From NCBI GenBank assembly GCA_013396655.1, contig WBMV01004987.1, positions 124,376 through 188,375 of the forward strand: a stretch of 64,000 nucleotides of DNA. Reading direction: 5' to 3'. This document shows, in pieces, positions 40,009 to 50,989 of the stretch. Numbering within the stretch: position 1 is the first letter of the stretch; the number at the start of each line of letters is the position of its first letter. The notes below the pieces were generated by a model. The model was not told the origin of the DNA. It saw only the letters and a list, made by a program, of their open reading frames with translations, and made no database searches. The position numbers and the translations under genes are program-made. Source of the DNA: Campylorhamphus procurvoides. Taxonomy: Eukaryota; Chordata; Aves; Passeriformes; Dendrocolaptidae.

Positions 40009-41060
40009 TAGTGCTCTCCAAGCTTTTTGAGCATGCACCCCAATACATGCATTTTTATTTAGAAATTATGTACTTTTACAATAGTACAATCATGTAGATT
40101 ATAAAACATAGGCAAATATTGACATTAAGAAAGGATAAGTATGAAATAAACAATGTTTTTAAATAACTTCTATTATATACAAGTTTCTTTTGAAATAAGT
40201 TCCTTTCTCACTGATTCTTAAAGCACCACTTTTGCCTTGAAGGGGGAAATTGTGTTTATTTTTTCAAAAATATGCTCTGGTAGGGATACCTCTGGCAGCT
40301 GCTTCACATCATGAAAAAGGCCAGCAAATTTGGAACTGGGCTTTCTGTAAAACAAAAACGTGTGAAATTTGGGAGTTTGGCAACTCTTTTAAACACTTTG
40401 CCATGAGATCCCCAGCGAACATCTGTGTGGTACAGGAGACTTTGGTGGTCACTCTGCATCCATTGCAAAGTGTTTTGAAGACTAATTTTTAAAGGTCTTG
40501 TTTTTATGAAAGTAACTGTGACATCAGGTGGCACTTTCTGCACTTCTGGCCCCATGTTTTTTTGCTGCAACCTCTTTCCTATGAAGAATGCAGTGAATAA
40601 ATTCCATGTGTGATACTCTCTCTGTAACTTTACCACAGAGTCCAGTTTTTCTTTCAATCAAAGCAACTGCTCCTTCAGCAGTTACACTGATGCCATATTT
40701 CCATAAAATGTTGGTTTTATTAAAGTCATTTATTGTTGAGAATGTAGCTTCTCTGTTATGTCTTCAGTGACTCAAAAAAAGGATAGGTCTTCATGTATTT
40801 CATTAGTGAAAGAGCAAATACCATAGGGTAAGATGTACTAAAATCATCTGTACTCTCCTCCAGGTGTACAGCACACACCCTGCATTGAGTAACTTGTTCT
40901 AATTCTCATTTCTCCAAACCTTCAGCAATGTTTCCTGTGTTTGACAACAGTATTTGCTGGCAAAATAATGCATTGTATTTTGTCACCATATTGTTTGTGT
41001 GATTCACTGGGAAACCTGACTTGAGTAAGTTAAAGGTGTTTGATGAAAGGAAGATGTGGA
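40009..41060 (-). pseudogene. Decayed hAT-superfamily transposase (Charlie/ZBED/SCAND3-like), minus strand
   Basis: Reading the minus strand downwards and allowing frameshifts, hAT transposase landmarks appear in order: LEESTDD (about 40841-40863, matching the family LDxSTD catalytic motif), ISVTAEGAVAL (about 40690, where family members have CTDGAA), FIHCILHRK (about 40575-40605), FIKTRPLK (about 40490-40515) and YHTDVRWGSHGKVFKRV (about 40385-40445, matching HTEVRW and GKVLxR). The second catalytic Asp context is altered (TDG to TAE), several frames are used, and the C-terminal dimerisation domain is missing, so it is inactive. At 40009-40044 the plus strand has a terminal-repeat-like start (tagtgctctccaagcttttt) as in hAT ends. 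The opposite terminal repeat was not found, and the right limit is approximate. A domesticated gene derived from the same family is less likely given the frame breaks. Confidence 0.8.
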
Positions 41061-41069
41061 TGAAGATGT

Positions 41070-44000
41070 AAGGAGGAGGGAATACACATGCTGGTCCATA
41101 TCTGCAATTATAGCAATCCTGAGTGAGTGATGTGAATTCTGCAGTGTGAACATCTTTTCCCATTCAGGTAACACAGAGCTCCTGGGGAACCTTGCCACTT
41201 GCCCTTCCCTTGCTACCCTTTGGTGGTTGAATTGTGCTCACATTTCCTGTGCTTATTGCTGGCGCTTTGGCATTATTTTTAGTGTGCACCGAAGTTCTGC
41301 TTTAATCTTCATGGCCAGCTCTCAGGAGGAGCAACACTCTCTTTATCCACCTGGGCAGTTCTTCCCTTCCTCTCTCAGTGCTGCTCCCTGTCCCTCCACA
41401 CGCTGCTGTCCCCACCTGCTGCTCTCAAGTCACTCAGATCTAAAGTGCAGATCCGAATCTTTCTGAAGCTGCTACATTTTCCTAAAAGAGGGGGGAATAG
41501 GGAAAAAGGCTCAGGCATTTCTAACTATGCTTCAATAAATGGCAGGTTTGTACTGTAAGGCATTAAAGCTGAGGAATTAAAAAATAGAGGACGGGAACTG
41601 ATAAAATCAAACTCAACATGGCAGCAGAAATGGTAGCTAGAAAGACTATTTTAATTATACATTTCTACTGCTGTAACTTTATTTTTGAATATTACATTTT
41701 AACTTCTATTTCTTGCATGATTAATCCTATTCCTGATTAATTTGAAACACTATGTCTGTGCTACTCCCACAGAATACTCCTGGAGGAATAATGTGCTTCA
41801 GGGACAAATGTTAACTGAATGTGCTGCATTATCTTTCCTTGGCATAGCAAACAAAAGAGGAAAAAATCATTTATTTCCAACTTCAGAAAGCAGCTTTAGG
41901 GGATCACACTGGCAGTGCTCTGAATTCAACTGAATGAATGATTGTGGTAACTTTTCCTTAATTTTACCAGGAGACAGGAGCAATGCCACAGTCCATTGGT
42001 AGACTTGGAAACATAAAGCTTCTATGGAATGCATTCAAGCTGTAACAGCAATCCTGTTTATCTGTGTAACAGAGTCATCTCCCTCCTCTCCACTGCTTAT
42101 TCTGGAAAAGGAATATATTGATGGCCTAACTGAACAATTATAGATACTTCTAGGCTTTGATAGCCTAAAATAATCTGACAATAATCCTAAAATTATTAGA
42201 GATTCAATAAGTTGGAAGGAGCTTAGCACTGCTACAGGAATGCCATATAGATCAGGCCTTAAATTATTCTACTGCTTTATGTCCTGGCAATTTGTCTGAT
42301 GAGTCATAGCAGACGAATGGGAGAAAAGAGGAAAATGTGGAAGATAGTTGGCTTTTAAGTGTTCAGGAGACAAGTGAAACGCCATTTGAATCCAATTATT
42401 ACTGCATGTTAATATGTGCTTTGCTGTGTATAATATTTATATATATATAAATATGGTGACTGAACTGATAGGGATGGATTTTCCAGTAATGTTTTACCTC
42501 AGAAAGGTCTATATGCAGGAGAACAGATACGGTGATTGTTTCTAGATGGGGTAGTTTGTTGTAAAAAGTTTTTTCCTTTTTCTTTTAGATGATTTTTAGT
42601 TTTTGCTGTCTGGTCATGCTGTTTTTCCATACAAACCTGTAGATAACGTGTTTTTTCTGAATGTTTAATGGCAAGAGATGATCTGTTGTGCCATATCCAC
42701 TGTATGGTATCTACTGTCTATAGCCAACTTGGCCTTAGGCTCAAGTACAATTCTGATAAATGCTTTATCACTGCTGTGAGCTGTATCTTGCTGGGCTATT
42801 TAATTTAGCTGATAGTTATCTTACTTAGAATGGCTCTTAATGGAAAAACAAAATTATCTTTCCCTCCTATAGTCTTTAAATTTATTGTTTAATTCAGAGA
42901 AAAAGTGTTTGGTTCTAGTTTAGGGCAAAACTCTTCTTCATGTGAGAGTATTTCCCCCTGCAACCACACCCATGATTTCTTGCTGTGTACTGTCAGTTTC
43001 ATGAATGCTGCCACAGTTAAGATGAATTGTTGGGTCATTTTCTTGAAAAGTATATTTTAAATGAATGGAATCTATCTGGAAACAGAGTTTGGAAACTTTA
43101 GGCAGGTAAAGATTATGTTTGTGCAAACAAATGAAATGGTCAATGTAACTGGCCAAGGTGTACATGGAACTGTGGCCATGTAACTGTAGATCAGACACCT
43201 TGAAACACATAACAATATAATATGTAGGTATGGTGTGTAATTTTGATCTATGGATTTTAAAAAGGAAGGTAAAGTAGTTTAAAAGACTTTTTACATAAAT
43301 GAAGCCCTTGGAGGCAGAAAGCTGCAATGAGACCCTGATTTTTTCCCCTCCAACAGTGTCACTTGCAGTTTAGATTTGTTAGAAGAAGGCTGGACTGCTA
43401 AAGCGTATAAGAATATGTGCCTTAGAATTTTCTCCTTGATCTGCCAACACAGCCTTCCCTTTATTCGCTACTGAACTCTGCATAATGTACAGCAGAAGTA
43501 ATTTGAAATGATGCATGACAGGAACCTGTGCATGAAAATCACATGTGCATTAGAAGAACAGACTCAAGACAGCTAATCATTGCTAATGTGAAAAGAATCC
43601 AGATCACTGGGCTCTTGTGCCACAAACCTGGGACTGAATCAGAATCTTTTTTCAAGAGGCATTAGAGATTATGTCCATTTGAATTAAACAAGCAGAGTAG
43701 ACCGCACTGGTTTAATGGTCATCAGTTCCAAATCATACCAGTACTGATGGTTTTTACTCTTTTGATTCCTCATCACATACAGCCACACAAACTAAGAGGG
43801 CTTATGAGAGGTGGTGGTTTACTGATTAAACTACATAGAACCAAGGTTGTAATTTCTACAAGCCCATTAGAGAACTCCAAAAAGGAAAATGTGCGGAAGA
43901 TTTTACAAAATGGAAGTGTTGGATTAGAATGTATTTTCCCAGGGAGACAAGTTTGCCAAATGAACACATTTTGAGTCTCACTCCATCATCCGTTGGTCAT

Positions 44001-47000
44001 TCAATATTAGAGTGGAAGGTTTATATGATATTTCACTATAGCTGAAGATTTTCAGCATTGTCAGCCTGTTGTGAAGAGAGGTGGTTCTTGCATTTTTAGG
44101 GGGATAACTAACATGCAGTAAGGCAATTTATTTTGCCTGCTTTTACCTTGGTGGACTTGCTGTCTTCTGCAGCAGTTCAGAGCAGTACAGGATATGTTCT
44201 GCCTTGTCCATATCCCTTTTCCCAAGTAGGTTAGTTTGCACTCTGGCTCTTTACTCAGTTTTTATTATCAGTGCGTGTTGGCTCTTTTGAGAGTGCACAT
44301 TGAAAGTGAGATGTTTGCCCTGCATCAGCTGTGAGCACTGGGGACACAGCAATACCCTGTCCATGAGGGCAGTTAAAGTAACTGCATTACATCACTGCTG
44401 TGACGTTGCTCCAGCGCTATGCTGGTTAACTAAGCGAAACATGGAACTCTGTCAGCTGGCTGAAGTATAAAGGAATATTTATGTGCAAAGAAGACATTTC
44501 CTCTCTGCAAAAGAATTCTGTCTTATTGATTTGTCACAGAATACAGAAGCAATTTTTAAGGGATGTGAGTTGTGAATTCATTTAGTTACAAAAGCTATCG
44601 TTTATTTTTGGCTGTGGTGAGTGGTTGACGCTTCTGTCATTTGCTTTATTATTTTTCTATGCATTTGTTAATCTTTTCCTTCAAATGCTACATTTAACAT
44701 TCAAATATCAATTCAGATTGGAGAGAAGCTTCTGATGGCTGCATCCTTTTTTGTTGGGTTAAATTTACAAGTTTGAACCCTTGCGTTATTGACTGTTGCT
44801 GTGTGAGAGAATTCACACCAGGATAGAGGTGGGTTTTCCCTTTGTGCCTCAGTTTAGAGTGAGATATTTATCTTTCTGCCAGAGAAAGCTACAGATTCTT
44901 CAGGTATATGGTCAAATTGATCACATACAGTAACCGAAGAGAGCTATTGACTTATGCTGCAATTCTTCTTCCATTCTAAATTGCAGATGACACACTTTGT
45001 AGGTGAATCCTCATCTTATTTGAAAAACCCCAAAAGATTAAGGGCACTTGTGCTCAGGAGCCCTTTTAGTTCACTTTGACAAGTGGTTCAATTGGGCCTT
45101 TTCTCCAATGGCAGTATGCAGGAAAAGTCAAGTATTTTAAGATAGCTTACGGTGAATTATGTCAGTAATGGCTATTGAGCTGTTAATGAGGTCAGAACTG
45201 TTAAAGTCACTGAAGCAGTGTCTCCAGGACGGCCTTCTGTCTCCTACTGTTTTTATGTGCTGTGAAAGATGGGAGTTTTGGAACAAATGATTGATTGAAC
45301 AGGCTCCATTTGGGTTCTGAGAGCCATGGTTTTCCCCCCTCATGCTCAGGTGAGGAATCAGTCAGTTCCCCCAGCAGAGGACACTGTGCTTCTGCTGTGG
45401 GCTTTGTAGGCTTTTATTCTGCCAAAGACCCATGGAAATAAATCAAGATATGATTTGATACTTGGTATTCTGTATGGACACTGTGACTGACATTGCAATT
45501 ATAGGTTTTTGCATTGTTTATGCTTCTCCAGAAGTGCATCTGAGTGCTCTGAACCACTGGCTGAAAAGATCTGTACAAGGTTTTATTACAGTACGTAATT
45601 GTGTTTACCTCTTAAGGCCTCCAAGTGTATTTGTGCTCTTCATCACTTTAACACCACTTGTTTCATTCATAATTAAGTGATTAAACGAATAAGCTCCAAA
45701 TCACTTTTTTAAAGTATATGATTTAGCACAGTTTTTGAACATCTACAGGAAAGAAATATCCCATACTGTGCTTTATATTTCTTTCCTTGGTGTTCAAGGG
45801 TATGGCTTGTTATCACCCTTCCTTCACTATTTATATGAACACATTTCTTTCAAAGCAATGTGTACTTATGATAAATAATATGCACCTAGATATTATTACT
45901 GCCTTCCCTGATCTATAAAATCATATAGGGAAGCATTTATTGCACCAGTATATTTTATCAGGGGACACTTGTATTACAGAATACTGAGAACTGGAGTCTG
46001 TTTTGAAACAACATAGGCTGGGTTTTTTCAGTGATGTGAATCAATCTTGCTCATTTGATTTCATGGGAGATTGGCTATTTTCCATCAGTTGAGTATCCAT
46101 ACATTAACTTAAAGCTTTCATAAAGGGAGTGCTAATGGTATTATTTTAAGAACATACTAGAAAGGTATTGGAGAATCTATTGAGTAGAATTGTTAAAAAG
46201 TAACAGAAGGGATCACTGAAGAGTAGTAGGGAGAGTGGCTGTTAAGATTTCTTTAATTTATCTCTTCTCTCTGGCCCTGAGAGCTGTGGTGACAGGCAAG
46301 GGAAGGATATGGGTGCTGTCTTTTTATTCACATTATTTAACACTTTATGTCCAAGTTATGAAGCATCACATTTGATTGATTACTAGGCCTTAGTTGTTCA
46401 TAAATTAGAAAAAAAATTGTTTCATGCTGCCTGTGATGTCTCTGAACTTGCCATGTCGCTTGGAAATCTCATCCAAGCAAAGGAAATTCTTGTGTATGAG
46501 CTACTTGTTTTAAGCTTGGGATTTGCTGGAACTTCTGAGTGGTCATGATTTATGCATGTTTTACTGCACATCCGAGGTAGCTCTATTATATTGGATCTAA
46601 GGAAGGAACAATTCAAACAGGTTGCAAGGAACAGAGCAAATAGATACAATACTTCAAGTGTTTGGTCAAATTTGGTGTGCAAGATAATGTTTTGTGTCCA
46701 ACCAGTTTCTAAGGATTACCACACCACTTTTGAGTAGATGTGTACTACATGAGGAATTAGATAAATGTAAAATTTGATTGCAGATAATATCCACCTAAGT
46801 AGAAATAGATTTAATTATTCAATACTGACATTTACTTTTAAAAAAGTATATTTATTCTAGTATTGTTAGAAATGTGTTAATGGCCTATAGATTATTGCCT
46901 GCATAATGTTGTTGAAGTTGCTAAGTATACTGATAGTTACATGGGTAAACAATTGCTGATACTACTGAGGAAAAGACTTGATTTTTCCAGCTACTCCTTT

Positions 47001-47330
47001 TTGTAGTAAAGGTGGTCACTGAGATTTAACTGTGACTTACTTAGAGTTCCATTTTGGGAGTCAAAGATTTGTATTCTATGCAGTTATTCAATGTTTTTTG
47101 GTTGATTGGTTTTAGATTAGCCATTTAATGAGAATGGAGTATGTTTGGAGAGCTGTAATGCTGCTGTCAGTTTATAAAGTCTGTGCAGATGTAGAATGGA
47201 ACCAGTTTGTGAGTTCTTGCAACATGAATGGTGTTGCTATGAGCACAATTTCTTCAGATTAAAAAGATGAGTTGAACACCAAACTATTAGTGAATTGCTC
47301 TTCACCTAAACATATTATTCCTTCCAACCT
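41070..47330. other. Gene-free stretch
   Basis: No gene is supported. It contains a short AT repeat (42436-42452) and a CRE/TATA-like pair at 44.4 kb. The 129-codon minus-strand frame at 42938-43327 shows no motif and is probably chance. Confidence 0.5.
44401..44473 (+). promoter_or_regulatory. CRE-like and TATA-like motifs, weak promoter candidate
   Basis: TGACGTTG at 44401 resembles a cAMP-response element, and TATAAAGG at 44466 resembles a TATA box about 60 bp downstream. No open reading frame or exon is evident immediately after. Chance co-occurrence is quite possible. Confidence 0.15.
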
Positions 47331-47410
47331 CCCCCCCCGAAAACCACCAAAACCAAACCAAACAACCAAAAAAACCAACTCCAAATGATCAAGCCCAGCC
47401 AAACAACAAA
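47331..47410. repeat. C-run followed by imperfect CCAAA/AAACC simple repeat
   Basis: A run of C is followed by low-complexity A- and C-only sequence (ccaaaccaaacaacc type). Confidence 0.75.
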
Positions 47411-50322
47411 AGCTTTAAAGAGCCCCAGGTAATGGGGCTTCTTCAAGTCAAGAGCTCCCTTATTACATGAGAGGGTCATGAAAGGGTGTGTGTGCAGATC
47501 TTTTCTGTGCTTTCTTTTCTTGTTTGTTTTTCTTTGTTAAATGCAAGTTATACTTAGGGAAAGTTGTGTGAGATTTGAATGTGTTTTTCACTTCCTTTTA
47601 AGTAGTTATATTTATTCAGTGATACATCCATCCTGAATTTGGATTTTCAAATATAAAAATGTAGGGGTGTGCTTTCTGTGAAAAGGTCACTGTCAAGTCT
47701 GTGTAAGTATTTAGTAGTGTTCTTTTTGAGCTGAAAACTTCAAATAAAATTGTGAATTTTACAATTAGTTTGATTTCCAGTAAGTGAGGGTTTCTTCTGA
47801 CTATTTCTTTAGAAGTTTGACCTTCTCAGCATGTTTAGAAATATGAACCAGGCATTTAACTATTCTTACCTTGAAACTACAGAATGTGGAAGAAATGGTT
47901 CTTTTGGATGGTGTCAGGCTTCATAGTGGTTCTTGCTCCTGTTATTTTTACACTAATAGGATTCCTGCAAATGGCCTTGGAATCCTCACTAACTGAGGAA
48001 CTCAGCTCTGGGAATCCAGGCTTACGTATTTGAATGTATTTTCCAGATGACAGAAAGAGTTTACTTGTGGTAGGTTCAACTGAACAAAACAGTGATTGAT
48101 CCTTATTTTCAGGACAGTGGCGATGATAAAGAGCTGTAAAATGACCAGTGTCATTTAGTGATTGTTATAGCTGTTGTGTGTGCTTCTGTGTGTTCAAGTG
48201 ACCACAATGGCACCACTGCTCAAACACCGGGAGCTGGATCACAGTCCACAATGTGGGAGTGGGAATGAGCTTTAGTGTGGCTGAAGTAAAAGGGGACACT
48301 ACAGCAGGACTTTATCTAAGTGTCCACTGTGTCAATTTTCCCAAATCTAAACACACAAGTTCTGTATAGCTGAGCTACTTCTACTCGAAAATTTATGTTC
48401 ACTTTCCTTAAAACTCACTTACAAATTCTAGTCAGCTAAATAAAATAGAAAGAAATCTAAATAAATAAATAGATAAAACTATCCTGATGACAGAAACTAA
48501 GTTTAAAAGTATTTTGTGAATTAAATGAATTGCATCAAGTAAATAAAATGTATTTTACCCACTTAGTATAGATGTTCTGTCACCAAGATAAATGGACTAG
48601 CTATTACAAGTATCTGTGTGGCTGAAATGCATAACAACATAATTACTTTGCCAGCAAAATGCTAACCTGCTTTAATCATTCTGTTCACAGAATAATGTAA
48701 AGTGATTTAGTGGGTAGAATGAATCCACTTACAAATTGTTTTATGGTCATAATGCAGTCCCTTTGTAGAATGTAAATTGATGATGATAATTTTATGGGCA
48801 AATGATTTTTCAATTAAAATGTCTTTTCACAGACAAAATGGGAATGTTACAAACTGTTCCAAAGAACAGTATCTCAGGGTGAAGGTGTACAGGGCTATCT
48901 AATGCATCAACCAGAGCCTCAGCTGAAAGAACTGCTATGTTAAAAATGTGATTTATTTTAGTCAAGTTTTTAATTTCCTATCATTACATGTGCAAAGTAC
49001 CCTTATTTGGTCCCATTAGAATAATAACCAGCACAAGAATTTATCATATAAACAGTAGCAACTAACATTTCTCTTGTTTAACTCTTTTATATATTTTCTT
49101 AGGTTTTAGTAATTCATTTCAGCTAACTATATCACTATCTGTATTGCAGTAATTACAATGTCTGTAAGGATCAGAATGAATGACTGTAACGTACTCATCT
49201 TTAATTTTAAAATTGTGGTGAGGAAAGAAACTGTATTGCCCAGCTTAACTGGGTGAACTATTCAGCATAGGAGGGTGTTGTTTGGTTATGGGTATGTAGT
49301 TATGATATTCTAATATTCATATAGCACCTGTGTAATGTTACTAAGGAAAGATTTCTTCAGCCTTTGACAGCTTCTGCTACTGCATATAAATGCTTTTTTC
49401 CTTCTTAGTGATGGATCAGCCAGAGAAATATTTGTATGATAATTCTTAAAGCGCTGTTAACTGAAAGGATAAAACCACAGATAGAAGTGTGATATATTGT
49501 TGAGTCTAAAATGGCATCCTGACTGAAGGTTTTAAATTTTGAAAGCTGTAATAAAGGCGCTACCAGGAAAAAGGGGATGGGTGAAGTGATGTGTGTGTGT
49601 GGTGGATGTGATCTCCGTAGTAAAATTGGTCCAGCTTGACCAGTCTCTTCATTATTTTCTGCTTGGACCTTTCTTTTTTCTTGCAGGCTTTTCTCACTCC
49701 ATTTCTCCTCTGCATGAGCTTTGAGGTAGTTCTAACCATCCTTTCAGCATCTCAGTTCAGTCTTCTGTTTCAAGCTTCTCATGTAGTGTTTATAAGCTTT
49801 CCAAACCCTCCCACATAATCTGATTGTTTCTACACTCAAGAGCAGTAATTTCCTCTCAGACCATTTTCTGTCACCAGTTCCCTAGAAAACCCTGCTGTCA
49901 ACAGCCCCTTCCTTACTCCCTGCTCTGATTGTCACACTCCTCATTAAAAACACACTTCTTGTCCTCGCTTTCCATGGTCTCTGCTGCTCTTTTACTAGTC
50001 TGATCTGTAATGCAAGATTCTGCCTTCCCATTTCATTTTCAAGGGGTTAAGATAGATTGGCTGATTCTGTAATTCTGTCACCAGTCCTTTCACACGGGAA
50101 GATCTTCCTTTGAAGATGAGCAGTCCTTCATTTGCAGTGCCAACATGTGCTTTCCCTGCGTTTGGGTTAAAACGAAGCATGTGACAAGCTGTGTTCTTAT
50201 TACTGATGGGCTAAACCCCATCCTACCTCGTTATCTGATCTCTGCCCCCTATAGTTTTGGCAGCCTTTTGCTTCTAATGCCTGTTCTGGACTCAAACTGA
50301 AATACTGCGATATTGCCAGTGA
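47411..50322. other. Gene-free stretch with pyrimidine-rich right part
   Basis: No gene is recognised. From about 49640 to 50300 the plus strand becomes pyrimidine-rich. A canonical acceptor-like tract (cttttttcttgcag) ends at about 49686 but is not followed by a recognisable exon. A 61-codon minus-strand frame at 49995-50180 is unassigned. Confidence 0.45.
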
Positions 50323-50499
50323 ATGCCTCTGGAGACTTCTTCCATGTTTTCCTTCTGTTTGGAGTTCATCCTCAGAAGCATGACCCATGAAGAATGGAGG
50401 GAATACTTCGGAAAGTGGACCTACGAGGATGATGGTGATGCAAATCTCCTTGCCTTGGACAAATCTACCAGACTAGAGACTTTTGCAGTTCAAGTTTAA
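50323..50499 (+). CDS. Unassigned open frame, possible terminal exon next to an LTR
   Basis: An ATG at 50323 opens 58 codons to a TAA at 50497-50499. The part after 50376 is markedly protein-like and acidic (THEEWREYFGKW, EDDGDANLLALDK, LETFAVQV then stop). It is preceded by a long pyrimidine tract and an acceptor-like site (gttcatcctcag, ending 50375), so it may be a last exon entered in phase 2, which would fit the out-phase of the 12661 candidate. The stop lies only 24 bp before the LTR. It could therefore instead be the 3' end of an old retroelement coding region, but no purine tract is seen before the LTR. I recognise no family. Confidence 0.3.
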   Translation: MPLETSSMFSFCLEFILRSMTHEEWREYFGKWTYEDDGDANLLALDKSTRLETFAVQV

Positions 50500-50523
50500 A
50501 GTTCTGTGTTTTTGCTTGTTTAT

Positions 50524-50940
50524 TGTTATGGTTTTGATTTAAAAGCTTGATTGTCATCCCCTTCCCGCTTTCTCCCCTCATGGTTATTCCTCTTGTCATT
50601 TCATTCCCGGCTCTCCTCCATCTTGTCTTCTTCCCCTCATGGTTTTCCCGCCTCTCACCCTCACTCTGCTTTCCTATTGGCCCTCAGTTCCTGCCTTTGT
50701 CAGCCATTGGTCAGTCCTCACCCTGATTTGCATACTCCTCCCCTCTCATCCAATCAGGGTGCAGTTCTGGAACCTTCCCTCAGGGCCCCTATATAAACCC
50801 GCCCGCCCCTCAGGAGCGGCTGTTCGCCCTTTCACCCCTCACGGTGTGGGCTGTGCTGAGCCGGCTCTGTCGTGAACCCCGTTGGAGCTCTGAGGGCAGC
50901 CCGTGTCTCTCACTAACTCGACTGAGTCTCCACAGATCTT
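50524..50940 (+). mobile_element. Solo LTR-like element of an avian endogenous retrovirus
   Basis: The segment starts with TGTTATGGTTTT, the usual beginning of many avian ERV LTRs, and differs sharply from its surroundings: it is pyrimidine- and GC-rich and has a complete RNA polymerase II promoter. The 3' end is not certain (a CCACAG at 50930-50935 is one option). No target-site duplication was found, and no internal retroviral region is recognised on either side, so it is called a solo or truncated LTR. A non-retroviral promoter is the alternative. Confidence 0.6.
50671..50797 (+). promoter_or_regulatory. LTR promoter: CCAAT boxes, octamer and TATA box
   Basis: Inverted CCAAT boxes lie at about 50674-50680 and 50703-50709 (ATTGG), a perfect octamer ATTTGCAT at 50726-50733, a forward CCAAT at 50750-50754 and TATATAAA at 50790-50797. 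The start of transcription would be expected near 50820. The order and spacing are those of a strong polymerase II promoter. Octamer sites bind POU-domain factors. The U3 part of an LTR is the likely host of this array. Confidence 0.65.
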
Positions 50941-50989
50941 TTGGTGAAAAAACCCCAAACCTGTTTGTTACTCATACCAACTACCCATC

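Noticed and set aside
42938..43327. 129-codon minus-strand frame
   Set aside because: No motif or composition signal, and it is within the range expected by chance for a 64-kb window with non-ATG starts allowed.
44838..44870. MIR-like phrase (tttgtgcctcagttt)
   Set aside because: The match is only about 15 bases with no surrounding MIR core, so it is not enough to call a SINE.
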